The notes under the pieces were generated by a model that saw only the letters and a program-made list of their open reading frames with translations, made no database searches and was not told the origin of the DNA. 64,000 nucleotides of DNA from Distichodus sexfasciatus. Lineage: Eukaryota; Chordata; Actinopteri; Characiformes; Distichodontidae. Positions 22,871-34,825 of the stretch are shown piece after piece. The position numbers and the translations under genes were made by a program. The first letter of the stretch is position 1. The number at the start of each line of letters is the position of its first letter. The stretch spans positions 1-64,000 of the forward strand of contig JAVGVS010000759.1 in NCBI GenBank assembly GCA_032718565.1, given 5' to 3'.

Positions 22871-23324
22871 CTTTTTGCAAAACCTAAAAGATGTCCAGTT
22901 GCCTTCGATTCAGGGTCTCAAAATTGTCCTGGAACGACTGCGAACTTTGTTGTATGAGGGATTTTTAAACTTAACTCCCTCTTGTCTCTAGTCTTTGCCT
23001 TAGTCCAGCTCAGGGCAGCACTTCAAACAGTTTCTAATAAGAGTGTGTCTGCAAGCACATGTAACGGGGGTTTTGTGAAAGTGAGTCTGGTGGGCACGTG
23101 AGGCTGATCCGGGACTGATCCTGAGCCGCAAGGCTGTACTCGGGGATTAATGTTAACTCGGGCCTCAACCACACTGTTCCAGGCCTGTTATTAACGTCTG
23201 GAGGACTGAGGGGATTTTCTGGGGCTTTTCCAGAAATGTCTCACAGAGGAGGGGAAGGGGAAAAAATGCACAGTAATATATATACAAACCCACACAGCTC
23301 TGGCCCAGCTGGTTCAAAGTGCTC

Positions 23325-23550
23325 AGTGCTGATATTAGGGCTGGTTAATAGAGAGCGATATAGGTCAGGAACATTGCAAACTTTGCAGCGCTGCACATAT
23401 GGAACTTGCAAGAGTTTGCCCCTGTTTACTCTGCAGCACTTTACCGTGCTGACCCAACTCGACTTTGCCCCTCTAGGAGTCAAATTTAATACAGTTTCCT
23501 CAGAGCAGACGATAAGCGTGGGAAACAAGGCTGCTGTAAAGTGGTGAAAG
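23325..23550. repeat. hAT-like repeat fragment (tagggctggttaat start)
   Basis: Starts ttagggctggttaatagag with gcgatatagg, resembling the hAT-like ends at 11023 and 13570. Right end unresolved. Confidence 0.35.
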
Positions 23551-24426
23551 CAAATAATCAAACCAAATATATAAATGGGGTAAATACATTGATTACAAAT
23601 TTTGATTATAAAGTGGAATATTTTATGGTATATCTCAATTTTTTACCATCACATCCACAAGTCCCCTGTAGCCCACCAGATCTCTCACCTCCCCTGTCCT
23701 TGTTTGGTTTGTCTTAATGTGTTTCATCAGTCCCTGGTTTAGTTTGTCCACTGATTAAGTTATCAGGCCAGATCATAGTCAGGGGTGCGATAGCAACACG
23801 TTGTTTGCAAATGTATACTATGTTAGTTGCTTTTGGGAAACGCGCCCCTGTTTAATCTGAATAATCCGTTTAGAGTTTGTCATTGTCGTCACTTGATGCT
23901 TGTTCATTTCTAATTCAAGCCTTGTTTCCTCCCTTTGTCTTTCACAGTGTCTGTTTATCACTTCAGTGTTAGCTATCTTGTCTGTATGTAGCTTAGTTAA
24001 ATATCTTGGCTTTGGTTCAGACGACTGACAAATGGTTCTTTTTTTTGGCCAAATAAGCATCCTTGATTCTGTATCCTTTCATAAAGTTCTGAAATTTATA
24101 AAAATACAACACAGCTTGCTTCTATCTGAAAACAGCAAAGTTATTAAACATCTTTAAAAAAAAAAAAAATACTGACAATGAGAATAATTTTCTGAACAGT
24201 CTGAATTTTAAAGCAGCACAAAACTACTTAATTGTTTTTTAATTTATGTCTTGAATGTGTCTGAAAACAACAAGGGGTAAATGGCATCTTTTAAAACCTA
24301 TTTTTCTCTTTCCGACAAACATCACATATATGAGGCAGATGTGTACATTTCCATTAAATTTACATTCAGACTTCCACTTTAACTTTCTATCCTTGTCAGT
24401 CCATCTCATAACCGCAGTTGAACTAC

Positions 24427-24663
24427 ACACACACACACACCTCCTTGTACTTATATAGTAGTGAGGACCTCCACTGACTTCTATATTACTGTATCTAAAT
24501 AATACTACACCTAACCCTCAACATAACCCTAACCATAACCTCAGTAACCAAAACCTAATCTTTCTACACTTTTAGTTTAGCAAACAAACTTGTATTTTTT
24601 TTGTAAAAGCAGTTCAAAGAATTTTGGACTCATTTTGGTTCTCACCTAGTAGCAAGTACAAGA

Positions 24664-24692
<29 letters not shown>
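24427..24692 (+). repeat. CA-flanked ~290-bp repeat, copy 4 (degenerate) with CA ends
   Basis: CA run, then ccttgtacttatatagtag, tgaggacctccactgac, ctaaccctcaacataaccc and ttttagtttagcaaac, ending in a 27-base CA run. Clearly diverged from the intact copies. Confidence 0.65.
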
Positions 24693-24696
<4 letters not shown>

Positions 24697-24804
24697 AAAG
24701 GAGCTTTCACTTCAATTTTGGGGGTCATGATCCTTTCAAATTGCTACTTGTCGCCCACGGTCTGATTTTCTCCACTCTCAATAACAGGTCCTGTGGTTTT
24801 GGTG

Positions 24805-24807
<3 letters not shown>

Positions 24808-24845
<38 letters not shown>

Positions 24846-25145
24846 CTTTGTATTACTATCTTTGTGAGGTCTTTCCATAGACTCCCATAATAACTAAAGT
24901 ACGTAATTTTACACCTACACCTCATTCTAACCCTAACCTTAACCTCAGTAACCAAAAGCACATCTTTTACCTCTTTTAGTTTCTTAAATAAAACAAGCAC
25001 ATTTTCTATAAAGTCATTTCTCCTCGTGGGGACCTCTCAAATGTCCCCACAAAGCCCAAAAAAGAGATAAAAGTGGTTTTAGGGGACATAAAGGTCCTCA
25101 CAATGCGACAAATACATGGACACACACACACACACACACACACAC
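24808..25145 (+). repeat. CA-flanked ~290-bp repeat, copy 5, with CA runs on both sides
   Basis: CA run 24808-24842, then tgtattactatctttgtgag, cctaaccttaacctcagt, tttcttaaataaaacaagc, tggggacctctcaaatgtcc and aaggtcctcacaatgcgac, then CA run 25119-25145. A good full-length copy. Confidence 0.8.
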
Positions 25146-28100
25146 GCTTAGCAGATGTGAACTTGTGTTATTGCTAGTCAGCAGTTTCAACGCACAAATG
25201 ACAGGAACAACCAAAACACCCAGGTACATTGTTTACAGCAAAAACGTCAACGGTACAGATCCCTCATCTTCGTTTGATTTCATAACACGGATAATAGTCA
25301 GCATCAGGTTATTCACACTTTCTAGAACGTTCGCGTCCATCAGCTCGGATGACGCTTTTAATGCCAGTTTGTCCAACTGAGATCACGGTTTCGTCTGTGC
25401 GCTTTTGCCCGTGTTTGTTTTTTTCATAATCGAGTCATTAAAAGCCTGGGTTTGCCACTATGGCAACCGAGCCAAAACAAAGCTGTTTGCTCTGCCCTAC
25501 ACACCCTCGATCGCACAGGTTTCATTTACAAGGTCAAAACGCACAAACGTCAGCACTGGCAGCGATACAGTAAACAGACAGTGATATGATTATAGAATGA
25601 TGTTGGAGTCTGGTCAGTATAGAACAGCAGATCTAACTTTTTTGACCACAGATTGTCAGATCTGCTAAGATCAGTTGCACGTTTAAATACCCGTACCAAT
25701 ATATTCAACACAACAATGAATAAAGTTGACAGAAAACACTGATTCAGTACAAATAAGTTTACAGCCCAAACCTGCTTGTGGTTCAATCTGACTTGAGATC
25801 AATGATGTACTATAGAGCATCTAAAATCCATATTTTAGTCAAACGAACATATTCCAACAACAACCCTATTACAAATCAACGTGTTCTCCATTTGATTACC
25901 AGTTTGATATTAACCGTACTTATTATCTAAAGTATTTTGATGGTATTACTTAAGTTTTGGGTTTTTTTTCTAAATATATGTATTGATGTTGAGTAATTTT
26001 CGATGGGGGTAAAGAGAACAAAACATACAGTTTAACACAAGTAGTCATATGTTAATACACATCTAACTATGCATCAGAAAATATTTATTAAATTTAAAAA
26101 CCCTCTTTCCCACCCTTCCAAACCACTCACAAGTTCACAGACTGCAAGTACAGGAAAGTAAGAATGAATGAATGAATGAATAAATGTTAAGAAATTAAAA
26201 ATAATGTAAAGGGCGGGTGTTCACTGCTGTTTAAGTAAAATATCTACAGAACCTGTATTATGCAGTGTCAAGGGGATCTTGTAAAGAGTGATAGAAATCT
26301 AGGAAGGACCTCCTCCTCTTAGTAAAAGTGTGAGAAGACCCTTTAAATGTACATTTTTCCCTTTTTCTTGCTGTAAAAACACATAACGTCTCTAATCCAT
26401 TGGGAAAAAAAGATGGAGGAGCACATTTTAACAGGATTGTTAATTACGTTTTTTAATTAAGTGGCCAATAGCAAATCTTACCAAGTGTTCGTTAAAATAT
26501 CTGAGAAGTGTTAATATCAGGTCACATAAATATGTAATATTAATCAACAGTAATTCTAAGGTCAGTTACACTCGCTCAAATCTAGTCATAAAGCTACTTT
26601 GATAAGTACATTGTCCATAAATTTATTGGAAATCGGGGAAATATCGATTTTGGAGCCTCACGTCCCAGAGATAATACTACATAGTCATAGTTAATCACTT
26701 TTATAAAGACAAATGTTACTCATACCGGTTGTAAAACAGAGATCTAGCAAATGGCAACTCTCTTGCCAAATCATTTGGTTTTATAACAGCAGATGGCGCC
26801 TGAGGTGTTGCTCTAGGAGCCTTACTACCTGTAGGGTTTGGCCTAAAAAAGCCTTGTGAAATGGAATACAAAACATGCTTATTTCAGTAAGAGGCGCTTA
26901 ACAAACGCACTAACCAATCATATTCTTGAGTCTTGAGGTTCATTGTGCAAGAGCATTTTCCAAAATCTTAACCAATAACAAAGGCCAGCTATAAGGAATA
27001 TGCACACAGGATTAAGAAGACATTTACACAATGCAGGCCACAAGATAAACATTTAATAATATTATGTCTATGTGTGTTTTGTTTCCATAATAAACAGCGG
27101 ACATTCTAATAGTACAATTACACCAACATTCAACTTGGCAACTCAATCAGGGCAGTTGGGTTAGGGTTAGATCCTGACCACAGATATGTTTTAAGTCACT
27201 TTAAGCTGGCTAGTTATTTGGAAATGAATCAAAAGACTTCAGAAGCTCTAATTGACGTGATCGTCCTTACGATGATTCATTAGATAATCGTTCACTAATC
27301 ATAATTGTGATAAGATAATAAATTAATTGATATTGATTATTGATTTGAGATCATATCCATATCCAGCCTCTTCCTCACTCTTAACATAGCCGTGAGAATG
27401 TGTCTAGAAATCTCTCCTGTATTATCGTCCTTTAAACACTCGATACTCCAGTGCAAAGTATCATGTCCGTGTCTCACACATGACATAAATAACACCAGGT
27501 CAAGTCCAAATCCAGTGACCTGTGACAAATAGGGAACATGATGGCTGATGGGTAGAATGCAGTTTGTGATTATACAGCTAAACTGTGGGCCTTAAAGTCA
27601 TATTTCTTTAAAGTTGTCTTTACAAATATATAAATACGAGGAAAAATATTATGACATCGGCAGTAATTGCACAGTTATGTACAACAAATTTTAATGAGTA
27701 CGTTAAGTCAAATTTCCTCCTGGTTTTACTTTTAAAAGTTGCACTTTTCAAGATTGGCCCAAATTTCAGAAGGTTATGACTTGTGAGCGGGCTGCAACAT
27801 AAAATTTATGGTCTAATCATCCTTCTGACCAAGAAGTTGGACGGTTGGATGAATTTTAATGTGATCACTTGCAGTGTCAGTAGTGCCGACATCATCTCCA
27901 GAGATTCATCAGACAGAAAAGATGAAGGTGAGAAAAGTGGAGTTTGTGGCATCAATACGCTATGCTTTATGATCTCTCCTCCACAGAGAAGAAATTTCCG
28001 CTATACTTGAATTAACTGCTAGTAGCAGATCGCTTTAACATTGACTTGGCAGTTTAGCTTGGAAATAAATAACTAGCTAGTTTAATAATTATGTTCGTTT

Positions 28101-28346
28101 GCTAGCTGCTTAAAAATAACCTATTTCTGGATGTTTGGGTCTTGCTGTGTTAGCAGATCAGATGCTGCAAATGGCCCGAATCGTACAGTGTCAGCGGTTA
28201 TCTAAGGACTGAAGGGGAAAAGAAGGGCCTTAAAAGATGTGATCTTAACAATAATTATGTAATTACAATTAAGTAATTCCATTTTATTGTTAAATCAGGT
28301 TTATGTTTTTTAAAAATGCTACTGCCATTAACCACAGTAGTCATGA

Positions 28347-28580
28347 GAATACAAAAGCCACAACATGAATGCAAAAGCCCTAACATAAATGCAAAAGTCA
28401 CAGCACGGATGCAAAAGCCACAACACACATGCAAAAGCCCTAACATAAATGCAAAAGTCACATCATAGATGCAAAAGCCACAACACAAATGCAAAAGCCC
28501 TAACATAAATGCAAAAGTCACATCATGGATGCAAAAGCCACAACGCAAATGCAAAAGTCACAACATGGATGCAAAAACAG
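28347..28580. repeat. Minisatellite, 20-bp unit in a 60-bp higher-order period
   Basis: About twelve units of the form atgcaaaagycacaacay. The block ccctaacataaatgcaaaag recurs exactly 60 bases apart (taacataaat at 28381, 28441, 28501), so three 20-bp variants form a trimer. The open reverse frame through it is an artefact of the 60-bp period. Confidence 0.9.
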
Positions 28581-28869
28581 CAACGAAAGTGAGCAGCGGG
28601 CCGTCTATATTATCGGTCAAGGTTTAGGGGAGACTCGTATTGCTGGCAGATGGGCTATTGACTGAAAGAAAGACAACTCTGCTAAACAGTATACTAAATT
28701 GTTATGCCTTGGCAATGCTATTTTCATATAAAATTTATCACAGTACAAGGTGATTTGAGAATGTAAGCTCAAGACTTACAAGGAGGAGAGGAACTCTGTA
28801 ACCTCACAGCTAAATAAAAATAACCTTGCAGCTTAAAAGAGGGAGCTTCCAAATCAGAAAAACACTACC

Positions 28870-29240
28870 CAGCTTCTTTGTGGTCTCCACCGCTCACCCT
28901 TGGGCCTGAGATGAGTGCACGGCAGCAGGCCGTGAGCAGAGTGGATTTCCTGTCAGCCCGTACGCTTCTCAAGGACTTCGCTCTCAAAGGCCCCGGGTCC
29001 GACTTCCAGAGGGGAGGTCCTGCCGCAAGCTGAATGACTCCTGCAACAACAGATTTCCGCTCATTTCTCTTTTTTATCCCGCCTGGCACAAAGCCGATCG
29101 CAGGTCGGTGCCGTTCCCGCTCTGAATGGAGACGGGCTGAGAAACGACCCCCAACGCCGATCCCGGATCGGGCGGGAAAGCGCGTCGCTTATGGCCAGCG
29201 GCTGGGGCAGTGCTCAGTTGCTATGCAGCGATAGCCTTCG
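28870..29240. other. GC- and CpG-rich patch in the intergenic region
   Basis: Stands out from AT-rich surroundings. Includes gatcgcaggtcggtgccgtt, cccggatcgggcgggaaag and cgcgtcgc. The ggcgggaaagcgcg stretch (about 29170-29184) resembles an E2F site. No coding exon with flanking splice signals was recognised, so enhancer, unannotated promoter or chance remain open. Confidence 0.4.
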
Positions 29241-29389
29241 TCTCAAGAACTTTAGCTGTTCTCTTAACAAATTATGTTTTGTGCGGGAGCGCGGCCCACT
29301 GTTTCGGAGCAGAGTGAGGGTCTGGTTGGAGTCATGAGAAGCTTTTCCCCCTTTTTGGTAAGGCGAAATTGATTGTGTGTATGTGTGTG

Positions 29390-30040
29390 TACTAGCAAGT
29401 GCATATTGCAACCTTAGTGTACACATAGACCACATAAAGTTGCTTACACACATTCAGGCATGCAATTGCATGCACACACATACACACACACACACACACA
29501 GAGTGTATAACTGTATAAGGTTGGTTATGCACATACAGGCACACAATTGCATGCACACACACACACACACACACACATGCATGGACAGAGTGTATAACTG
29601 TATAAGGTTGGTTATGCACATACAGGCACACAATTGCATGCACACACACACACATGCATGGACAGAGTCTATAGCTGCACACGATTGCATGCACACACAC
29701 ACACACACACATGCATGGACAAAGTGTATAACTGTATAAGGTTGGTTATGCATATACAGGCACACAATTGCATGCACACACACACACATGCATGGACAGA
29801 GTCTATGGCTGCACACGATTGCATGCACACACACATGCATGGACAGAGTGTATAACTGCACACGATTGCATGCACATACACACATGCATGCACCGAGTGT
29901 ATAACTGTATAAGGTTGCTTGTGCACATACACACAAATGTGCATGCACAAATGCATACAGGCACACTATGCAATTGTGTGCATGCATGTGCGTGCATGCA
30001 ATTGTGTGCCTGCATGTGCGTGTATGTGTGTGTATATTTA
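29390..30040. repeat. Higher-order CA-rich repeat (87- and ~47-bp units)
   Basis: Repeated block gtgtataactgtataaggtt, ggttatgcacatacaggc, cacaattgcatgcacacac and atgcatggacagag. gtgtata starts at 29503, 29590, 29724, 29849 and 29897, reflecting interleaved long and short units. Mostly alternating purine-pyrimidine (TGCATGCACACA). Cysteine/histidine-rich reading frames here are artefacts. Confidence 0.85.
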
Positions 30041-30551
30041 CATACTATTTAGCTTTATGAATCTTTTCAAAACCATGGAAACAATTTTAAAGCTCATTCA
30101 TAACTTATGTACTCTATAATATGGTATTAATGCATTATAAACTATCAATTACAAGCTAAACTAAAAATTTCACAATAACCTCTCTGTCTTTATAAGTGCA
30201 CCTCCAATATGATGTCACATACTGAGTAACAGCTCATGGTTGACATTTGATGACTGTATCTAGGTTGACATGGCTATATGTTTTATGTAGGTGTATTAGC
30301 GTGCACACACACACACACATACACACACGCATCCCCTCTCCCCGTGATGTATTTGTTTGCGGTCTGACAGGTCCGTCCCTCTCTCGCACACAGCCGCCCC
30401 TGTTCTTCTCTTCCTGTCTTTTGGACAATGCTTTCACTCCCTCTATGGGTCCTTTGCAGTGGAGCTTGAGCCAAATTGAGGCCCTCGCTGTTAATTGTTC
30501 ATTCGGCAACGTCGAAGTGAGAGAAAGGCAGTGGGGGGATCCTCCTGCCAT

Positions 30552-30553
<2 letters not shown>

Positions 30554-30599
<46 letters not shown>

Positions 30600-30614
30600 G
30601 AGAGAGAGAGAGAG
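30554..30614. repeat. (GA)n microsatellite
   Basis: About 60 bases of GA with a single GG interruption; CA runs lie nearby at 30304-30330 and 30648-30680. Confidence 0.95.
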
Positions 30615-32589
30615 ATGGGTGGACAGTCCTGCCCCTTGAGGAATCCACACACTCACAAACACACACACACACACACACTATAATAATGAGACCACAGTCA
30701 GAAGCCAGGCTTCCTCAGGAAGTTATCAGCAAACAGTGAATGCTGGGCCAAAATTAATTATTAATGTCTGAAAACTGAACCTTCGCATTAACTTCATGAG
30801 TCAGCAAAACAGGCATCATTAAAAGCCAACGGTGAACCAGGGCCTTAAGGAAGAAAAGAGTTCCATAGTAAGCTGTTTCCAAGGTTGAGTGAACTTGGCC
30901 TTTACATATTTTGCAAAACATCCATGAGTGAGATAAGGACAAGTTCACAGTAAGACAAACAGCTCAAAAGAAACAGTAACATTAACGCATGGGGGAGTAA
31001 AGTTGCTTCAACAAATCCTAAACCTGCAAGAAGCCCCCAAACATCATATGAGGTAAGATACTCGAGTGCGGCCCAAAAGGTAATGGCTTTGAGTCTGGAT
31101 TTCTTGCATAAATGTATATATTATGTTTATGCCTATGATATAAAATTGTTTCTCTGCAATAAAGTCTAATTAAAATATAAATGTGTGACTTCTTTTTGAG
31201 TAAAATTGCACAGGTAAATAGACTAACGTATATTGTATATTGACAATTGGCCCAATTGGCTTAATCCCTGACTGGGAATTGGCCCTATAAATTTACTTTC
31301 TAGATGTGAACAAAACACTCAAAACCCCCGGCAGGTGGTGTGGAGGTAAAAAGTCTTCTCCTGTTGTCCTTTTCTGCAGAGGCATTCTTGATTTCACTTT
31401 TCTTGGTTAAACAGGTGTTTATTAGCCAAACTCTGAGGGTTTAGAGATAAACCGTGTGAACCAGGTCTGTCCAGTGTTGTTACTGGAGATTAAACACCCT
31501 ACAGAGATTAGATTACACCCTAATCTAGTAAACCTGTTTCAAATATTTCATGTTCTCTAAAACCCCTAGTAAAATGGTTGCATCAGGTTTATGTAAGACT
31601 ATGGCATTCAATAAAGTTATTCAACAGAATAACTAATTGAAGTAAAGATGTGGTGTATATTGTGTCACCAGCAAGTTCAGTTTTATAATGTTATAGTAGA
31701 ACAAAGATTGTGCGTGCAATAAAATCATATTACAGATTTTTAGGCTGTTGCACAGAACGCCAAATGTGTTTTTGCATTTTCATAGCGTCATAAAATCAAA
31801 ATAGTGAGGGGAGGAGCACCTAATATCTACACAATATGCACACTACAATACGTTTGCAGAGACAAATAAAGTGTTTCATATACATTTGACACTTGTCCCT
31901 TGGCCATGACTGATGTGAACTGCAACGAAGAACGGTTTAGGCTGCAGGAAGCACCTGAACTCTGTTAAACCCGAAACAGCGGGGGAAGGGAGGTGCGTGT
32001 GAAGGTGTCGTTCTACTTTTTGGTTCCACCCAACAATTATATGCATTTCTCACTTGGCATAGCCTCGGTTGCTGACGCAACATTCTCTCATGTTGCAATA
32101 ATTTTACTTATATGCAAACATATGCACACATAAATGTGCTTCGTTTAGAGTCTGAAAGCCAAATGCGTCTAGTCTAATTAGACTGAAATGTAAACCTAAT
32201 CCAATGAGAGAGAAAGAGGGAGAGGAAGCAATGTTAAATTATTTAAGACTGTGTATGTAGACCCTAAAGACAGAATGGGTTCCACTACATTTCATGATTT
32301 TTTTCATTGCTGTTATTGTGTGTCTCACCTGAAGACACTACACTACAGTACATTCTATACTACCGGACACACATTAAAACACTAACAAAGTTAACAATAG
32401 CTTAAGCACACATTTTATGCCTCACTTTAAGTTACTTCAGCTTTTAACTATCAGTAGAATTAACCCCAGTTTGAACGTAGGCACATTTCCTCAGAAACCC
32501 TTTAGTCCCACCTTAAAAATGGAGAAAAACGTTGGCCCGATGCTTACAGTAAACTGTATAACCTCGGCATACACATACACAAACAGGGC

Positions 32590-32710
32590 CCTGTCTTGTC
32601 GTCTTTGTGATTTACTTCCATTGACTCTGATAATGACTAGATGTAAATCATACTACAGCAACCTCAAAACTTTTCTATAAAAACACAAATGAGGGTCATG
32701 CCTCACCAAA
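32590..32710 (+). repeat. CA-flanked ~290-bp repeat, partial degenerate copy 6
   Basis: cttgtcgtctttgtgattta, ttccattgactctgataatg, then tttctataaaaacacaaatg. Recognisable only by comparison with the intact copies; the CA ends are lost. Confidence 0.5.
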
Positions 32711-33654
32711 AAAACAAGGCAAATCAAGTGACTTTTATTCTCATTGCAACCATATACACCTGTAGGATACACACTGAAATAATGTTACTTTGAGGACCAT
32801 GATACGCATTCACAGTGCTATTCTGGGCTTACACAACACTAAACAAAATACTTTGTAAAACATGCAAATATGTGCACAAGTGGAAAATCTGTGCAAACAG
32901 TGGATTACAATAACTAAGGAACATACAATAGACCAAGGACTCTGAGAAATGAAAAACACCAGGAACATATGGGGCAGTGAGTATAAAGTGCAATGATGAG
33001 TGTAAACACGACTGCACGTATAATTGCAAACATGAGGTCCGCTGATGAAACCCACGATGACCGTGTCATCAGTGAATGTGACAGTGTGCGTCGCCACACA
33101 GTTGTAAGCACTTTGAGCTATTCTTTTAATACCGTAGTATTGTAGTATAATAATATGCACTATAGAGGAAAAACTAGCAAATTACATGAAAGCTATTTGA
33201 CAACTCCGGATTCTTGCTTCCATCTTCGCTTTGACTACATCTGACCTTAACCTCAGCTACCCTCAGTAAGTCTGGACAGGGACAAAAATAGGATGGGCAG
33301 TGATCTAAGAGAGGAGGTGCTCTCTGTAAAGAAGAGTCTTCAAGACTTAACTGAATAATTATGCCGTTGTCATTTTTCTAGTCCAATATTTATGTATTTG
33401 TTTGTTTGTAAAGTTTTTAAAATGGTCTCAGCAAATGATATAACCAACTAACAATCACATATTGTGGACTGTTATGACTAACAATCACATATCAATCCAT
33501 TTTAATCACATGCTGAAACGCTGAATTTGTTGAATGTTGAATAGTAATTCGGACCACGTCATTCATAAGACGACAAATAAAACTACTTGATTACCGTAAC
33601 GTGAGTAGCTTTAATTCATTACTTCCACCCTCTCTCTCTCTCTGTCTCTGTCGC

Positions 33655-34524
33655 ACACACACACACACACACACACAGTCTTGTATTACTATCTTTGTGA
33701 GGTCCTTCCATAGACTCCCATAATGAGTACATAATTTTACACCTACACCTAATCCTAACCCTAAACCTTAACCTCAGTAACCAAAAGCACATCTTTTACC
33801 TCTTTTAGTTTCTCAAATAAAACAAGTACATTTTCTATAAAGTCGTTTCTCCTCATGGGGACCTCTCAAATGTCCCCACAAAGCCCAAGAACCAGATAAA
33901 AGTGATTTTTGGGGACAAAAAGGGCCCCACAATGCGATAAATACATGAACACACACACACACACACACAGTCTTGTATTACCATCTTTGTGAGGTCCTTC
34001 CTGTAGACTCCCATAAGGGCTAAAAGTACATAATTTTACACCACCTAATCCTAGCCCTAAGCCTTAACCTCCAGTGACAAGCACATCTTTTACTCTTTTA
34101 GTTTCTCAAATAAAACAAGCACATTTTCTATAAAGTCATTTCTCCTCATGGGGACCTCTCAAATGTCCCCACAAAAGCCCAAGAACCAGATAAAAAGTGA
34201 TTTTTAAGGGTTAAAGGGCCCCCACAATACGATAAATACATGAACACACACACACACAAGTCTTGTATTACCATCTTTGTGAGGTCCTTCCATAGACTCC
34301 CATAAAGACTAAAATTACATAATTTTACACCTACACCTAATCCTAACCCTAACCTTAACCTCAGTAACCAGCACATCTTTTACCTCTTTTAGTTTCTCAA
34401 ATAAAACAAGTACATTTTCTATAAAGTCATTTCTCTCATAGGACCTCTCCAAATGTCCCACAAAGCTAAAAAACCAGATAAAAGTGATTTTAGGGGACAA
34501 AAGGGTCCCCACAATGCGATAAAT

Positions 34525-34528
<4 letters not shown>
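33655..34528 (+). repeat. Three tandem copies (7-9) of the CA-flanked ~290-bp repeat
   Basis: Copies start with gtcttgtatta at 33678, 33970 and 34260, so the period is 290-292 bases. Each contains taatcctaaccctaa-type telomere-like sequence, tttctcaaataaaacaag, tggggacctctcaaatgtcc and a ggggac/gtcccc pair. Each is joined to the next through a short CA run. The array ends 300 bases upstream of the slc7a10 ATG. Confidence 0.85.

Positions 34529-34590
<62 letters not shown>
34529..34590. repeat. (CA)n microsatellite upstream of slc7a10
   Basis: 62 bases of pure CA ending the tandem array, about 235 bases upstream of the start codon. Confidence 0.97.
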
Positions 34591-34592
<2 letters not shown>

Positions 34593-34599
34593 TCTTTCA

Positions 34600-34825
34600 G
34601 CGTCCCACAGACACACCAGGTCGGCGTGTGTGTTTTTCCTGGCTGTCAAGTAGCGGAGAGTTTGAACGCATGCGCGCGCCACGCGCCTGCCGCGCCGAGC
34701 ATCAACTCGGCTTTTAAGAGAAACGAACGCAGAAGATTTGCGCCTCCGTGTGTGTGTATGCGTGTGAGAGTGAGTGTGTGTGACTTCTTCGCCACTTTTC
34801 TTTATATCAGTAAACTGCCACAGAG
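34600..34825 (+). promoter_or_regulatory. Candidate slc7a10 promoter and 5' UTR
   Basis: CpG-rich block immediately upstream of the ATG. It has an NRF1-like cgcatgcgcgc (34667-34677), cacgcgcctgccgcgccg, and a weak TATA-like ttttaaga (about 34713). A TG-rich stretch (34748-34785) lies in the presumed 5' UTR. The transition from CA array to GC-rich DNA is abrupt. Transcription start is not determinable by eye. Confidence 0.5.

Larger units (their letters stand above)
18761..34600. other. Intergenic region between divergent rhpn2 and slc7a10
   Basis: No host coding exon was recognised. The named repeats are listed separately. The stretches 19545-20940, 22900-24420, 25150-28340 and 30690-32580 are AT-rich, mostly unique-looking DNA with no feature I can support. 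Genes that separate RHPN2 from SLC7A10 in human (GPATCH1, WDR88, LRP3) are not apparent. Confidence 0.7.

Noticed and set aside
28255..28554. 99-codon frame with 20-residue internal repeats (CGFCIHDVTFAFMLGLLH)
   Set aside because: Exact consequence of a 60-bp-period minisatellite; no other evidence of a gene.
28347..28580. CRISPR-like array of direct repeats (also considered at 47470-48395)
   Set aside because: Repeats are contiguous with no unique spacers, and the genome is vertebrate. These are minisatellites.
29454..29987. 177-codon Cys/His-rich reverse frame resembling a small secreted or metal-binding protein
   Set aside because: Tandem CA/TGCATG repeats generate VCVCM and HAHTH strings in several frames. 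There is no signal peptide or conserved cysteine spacing.
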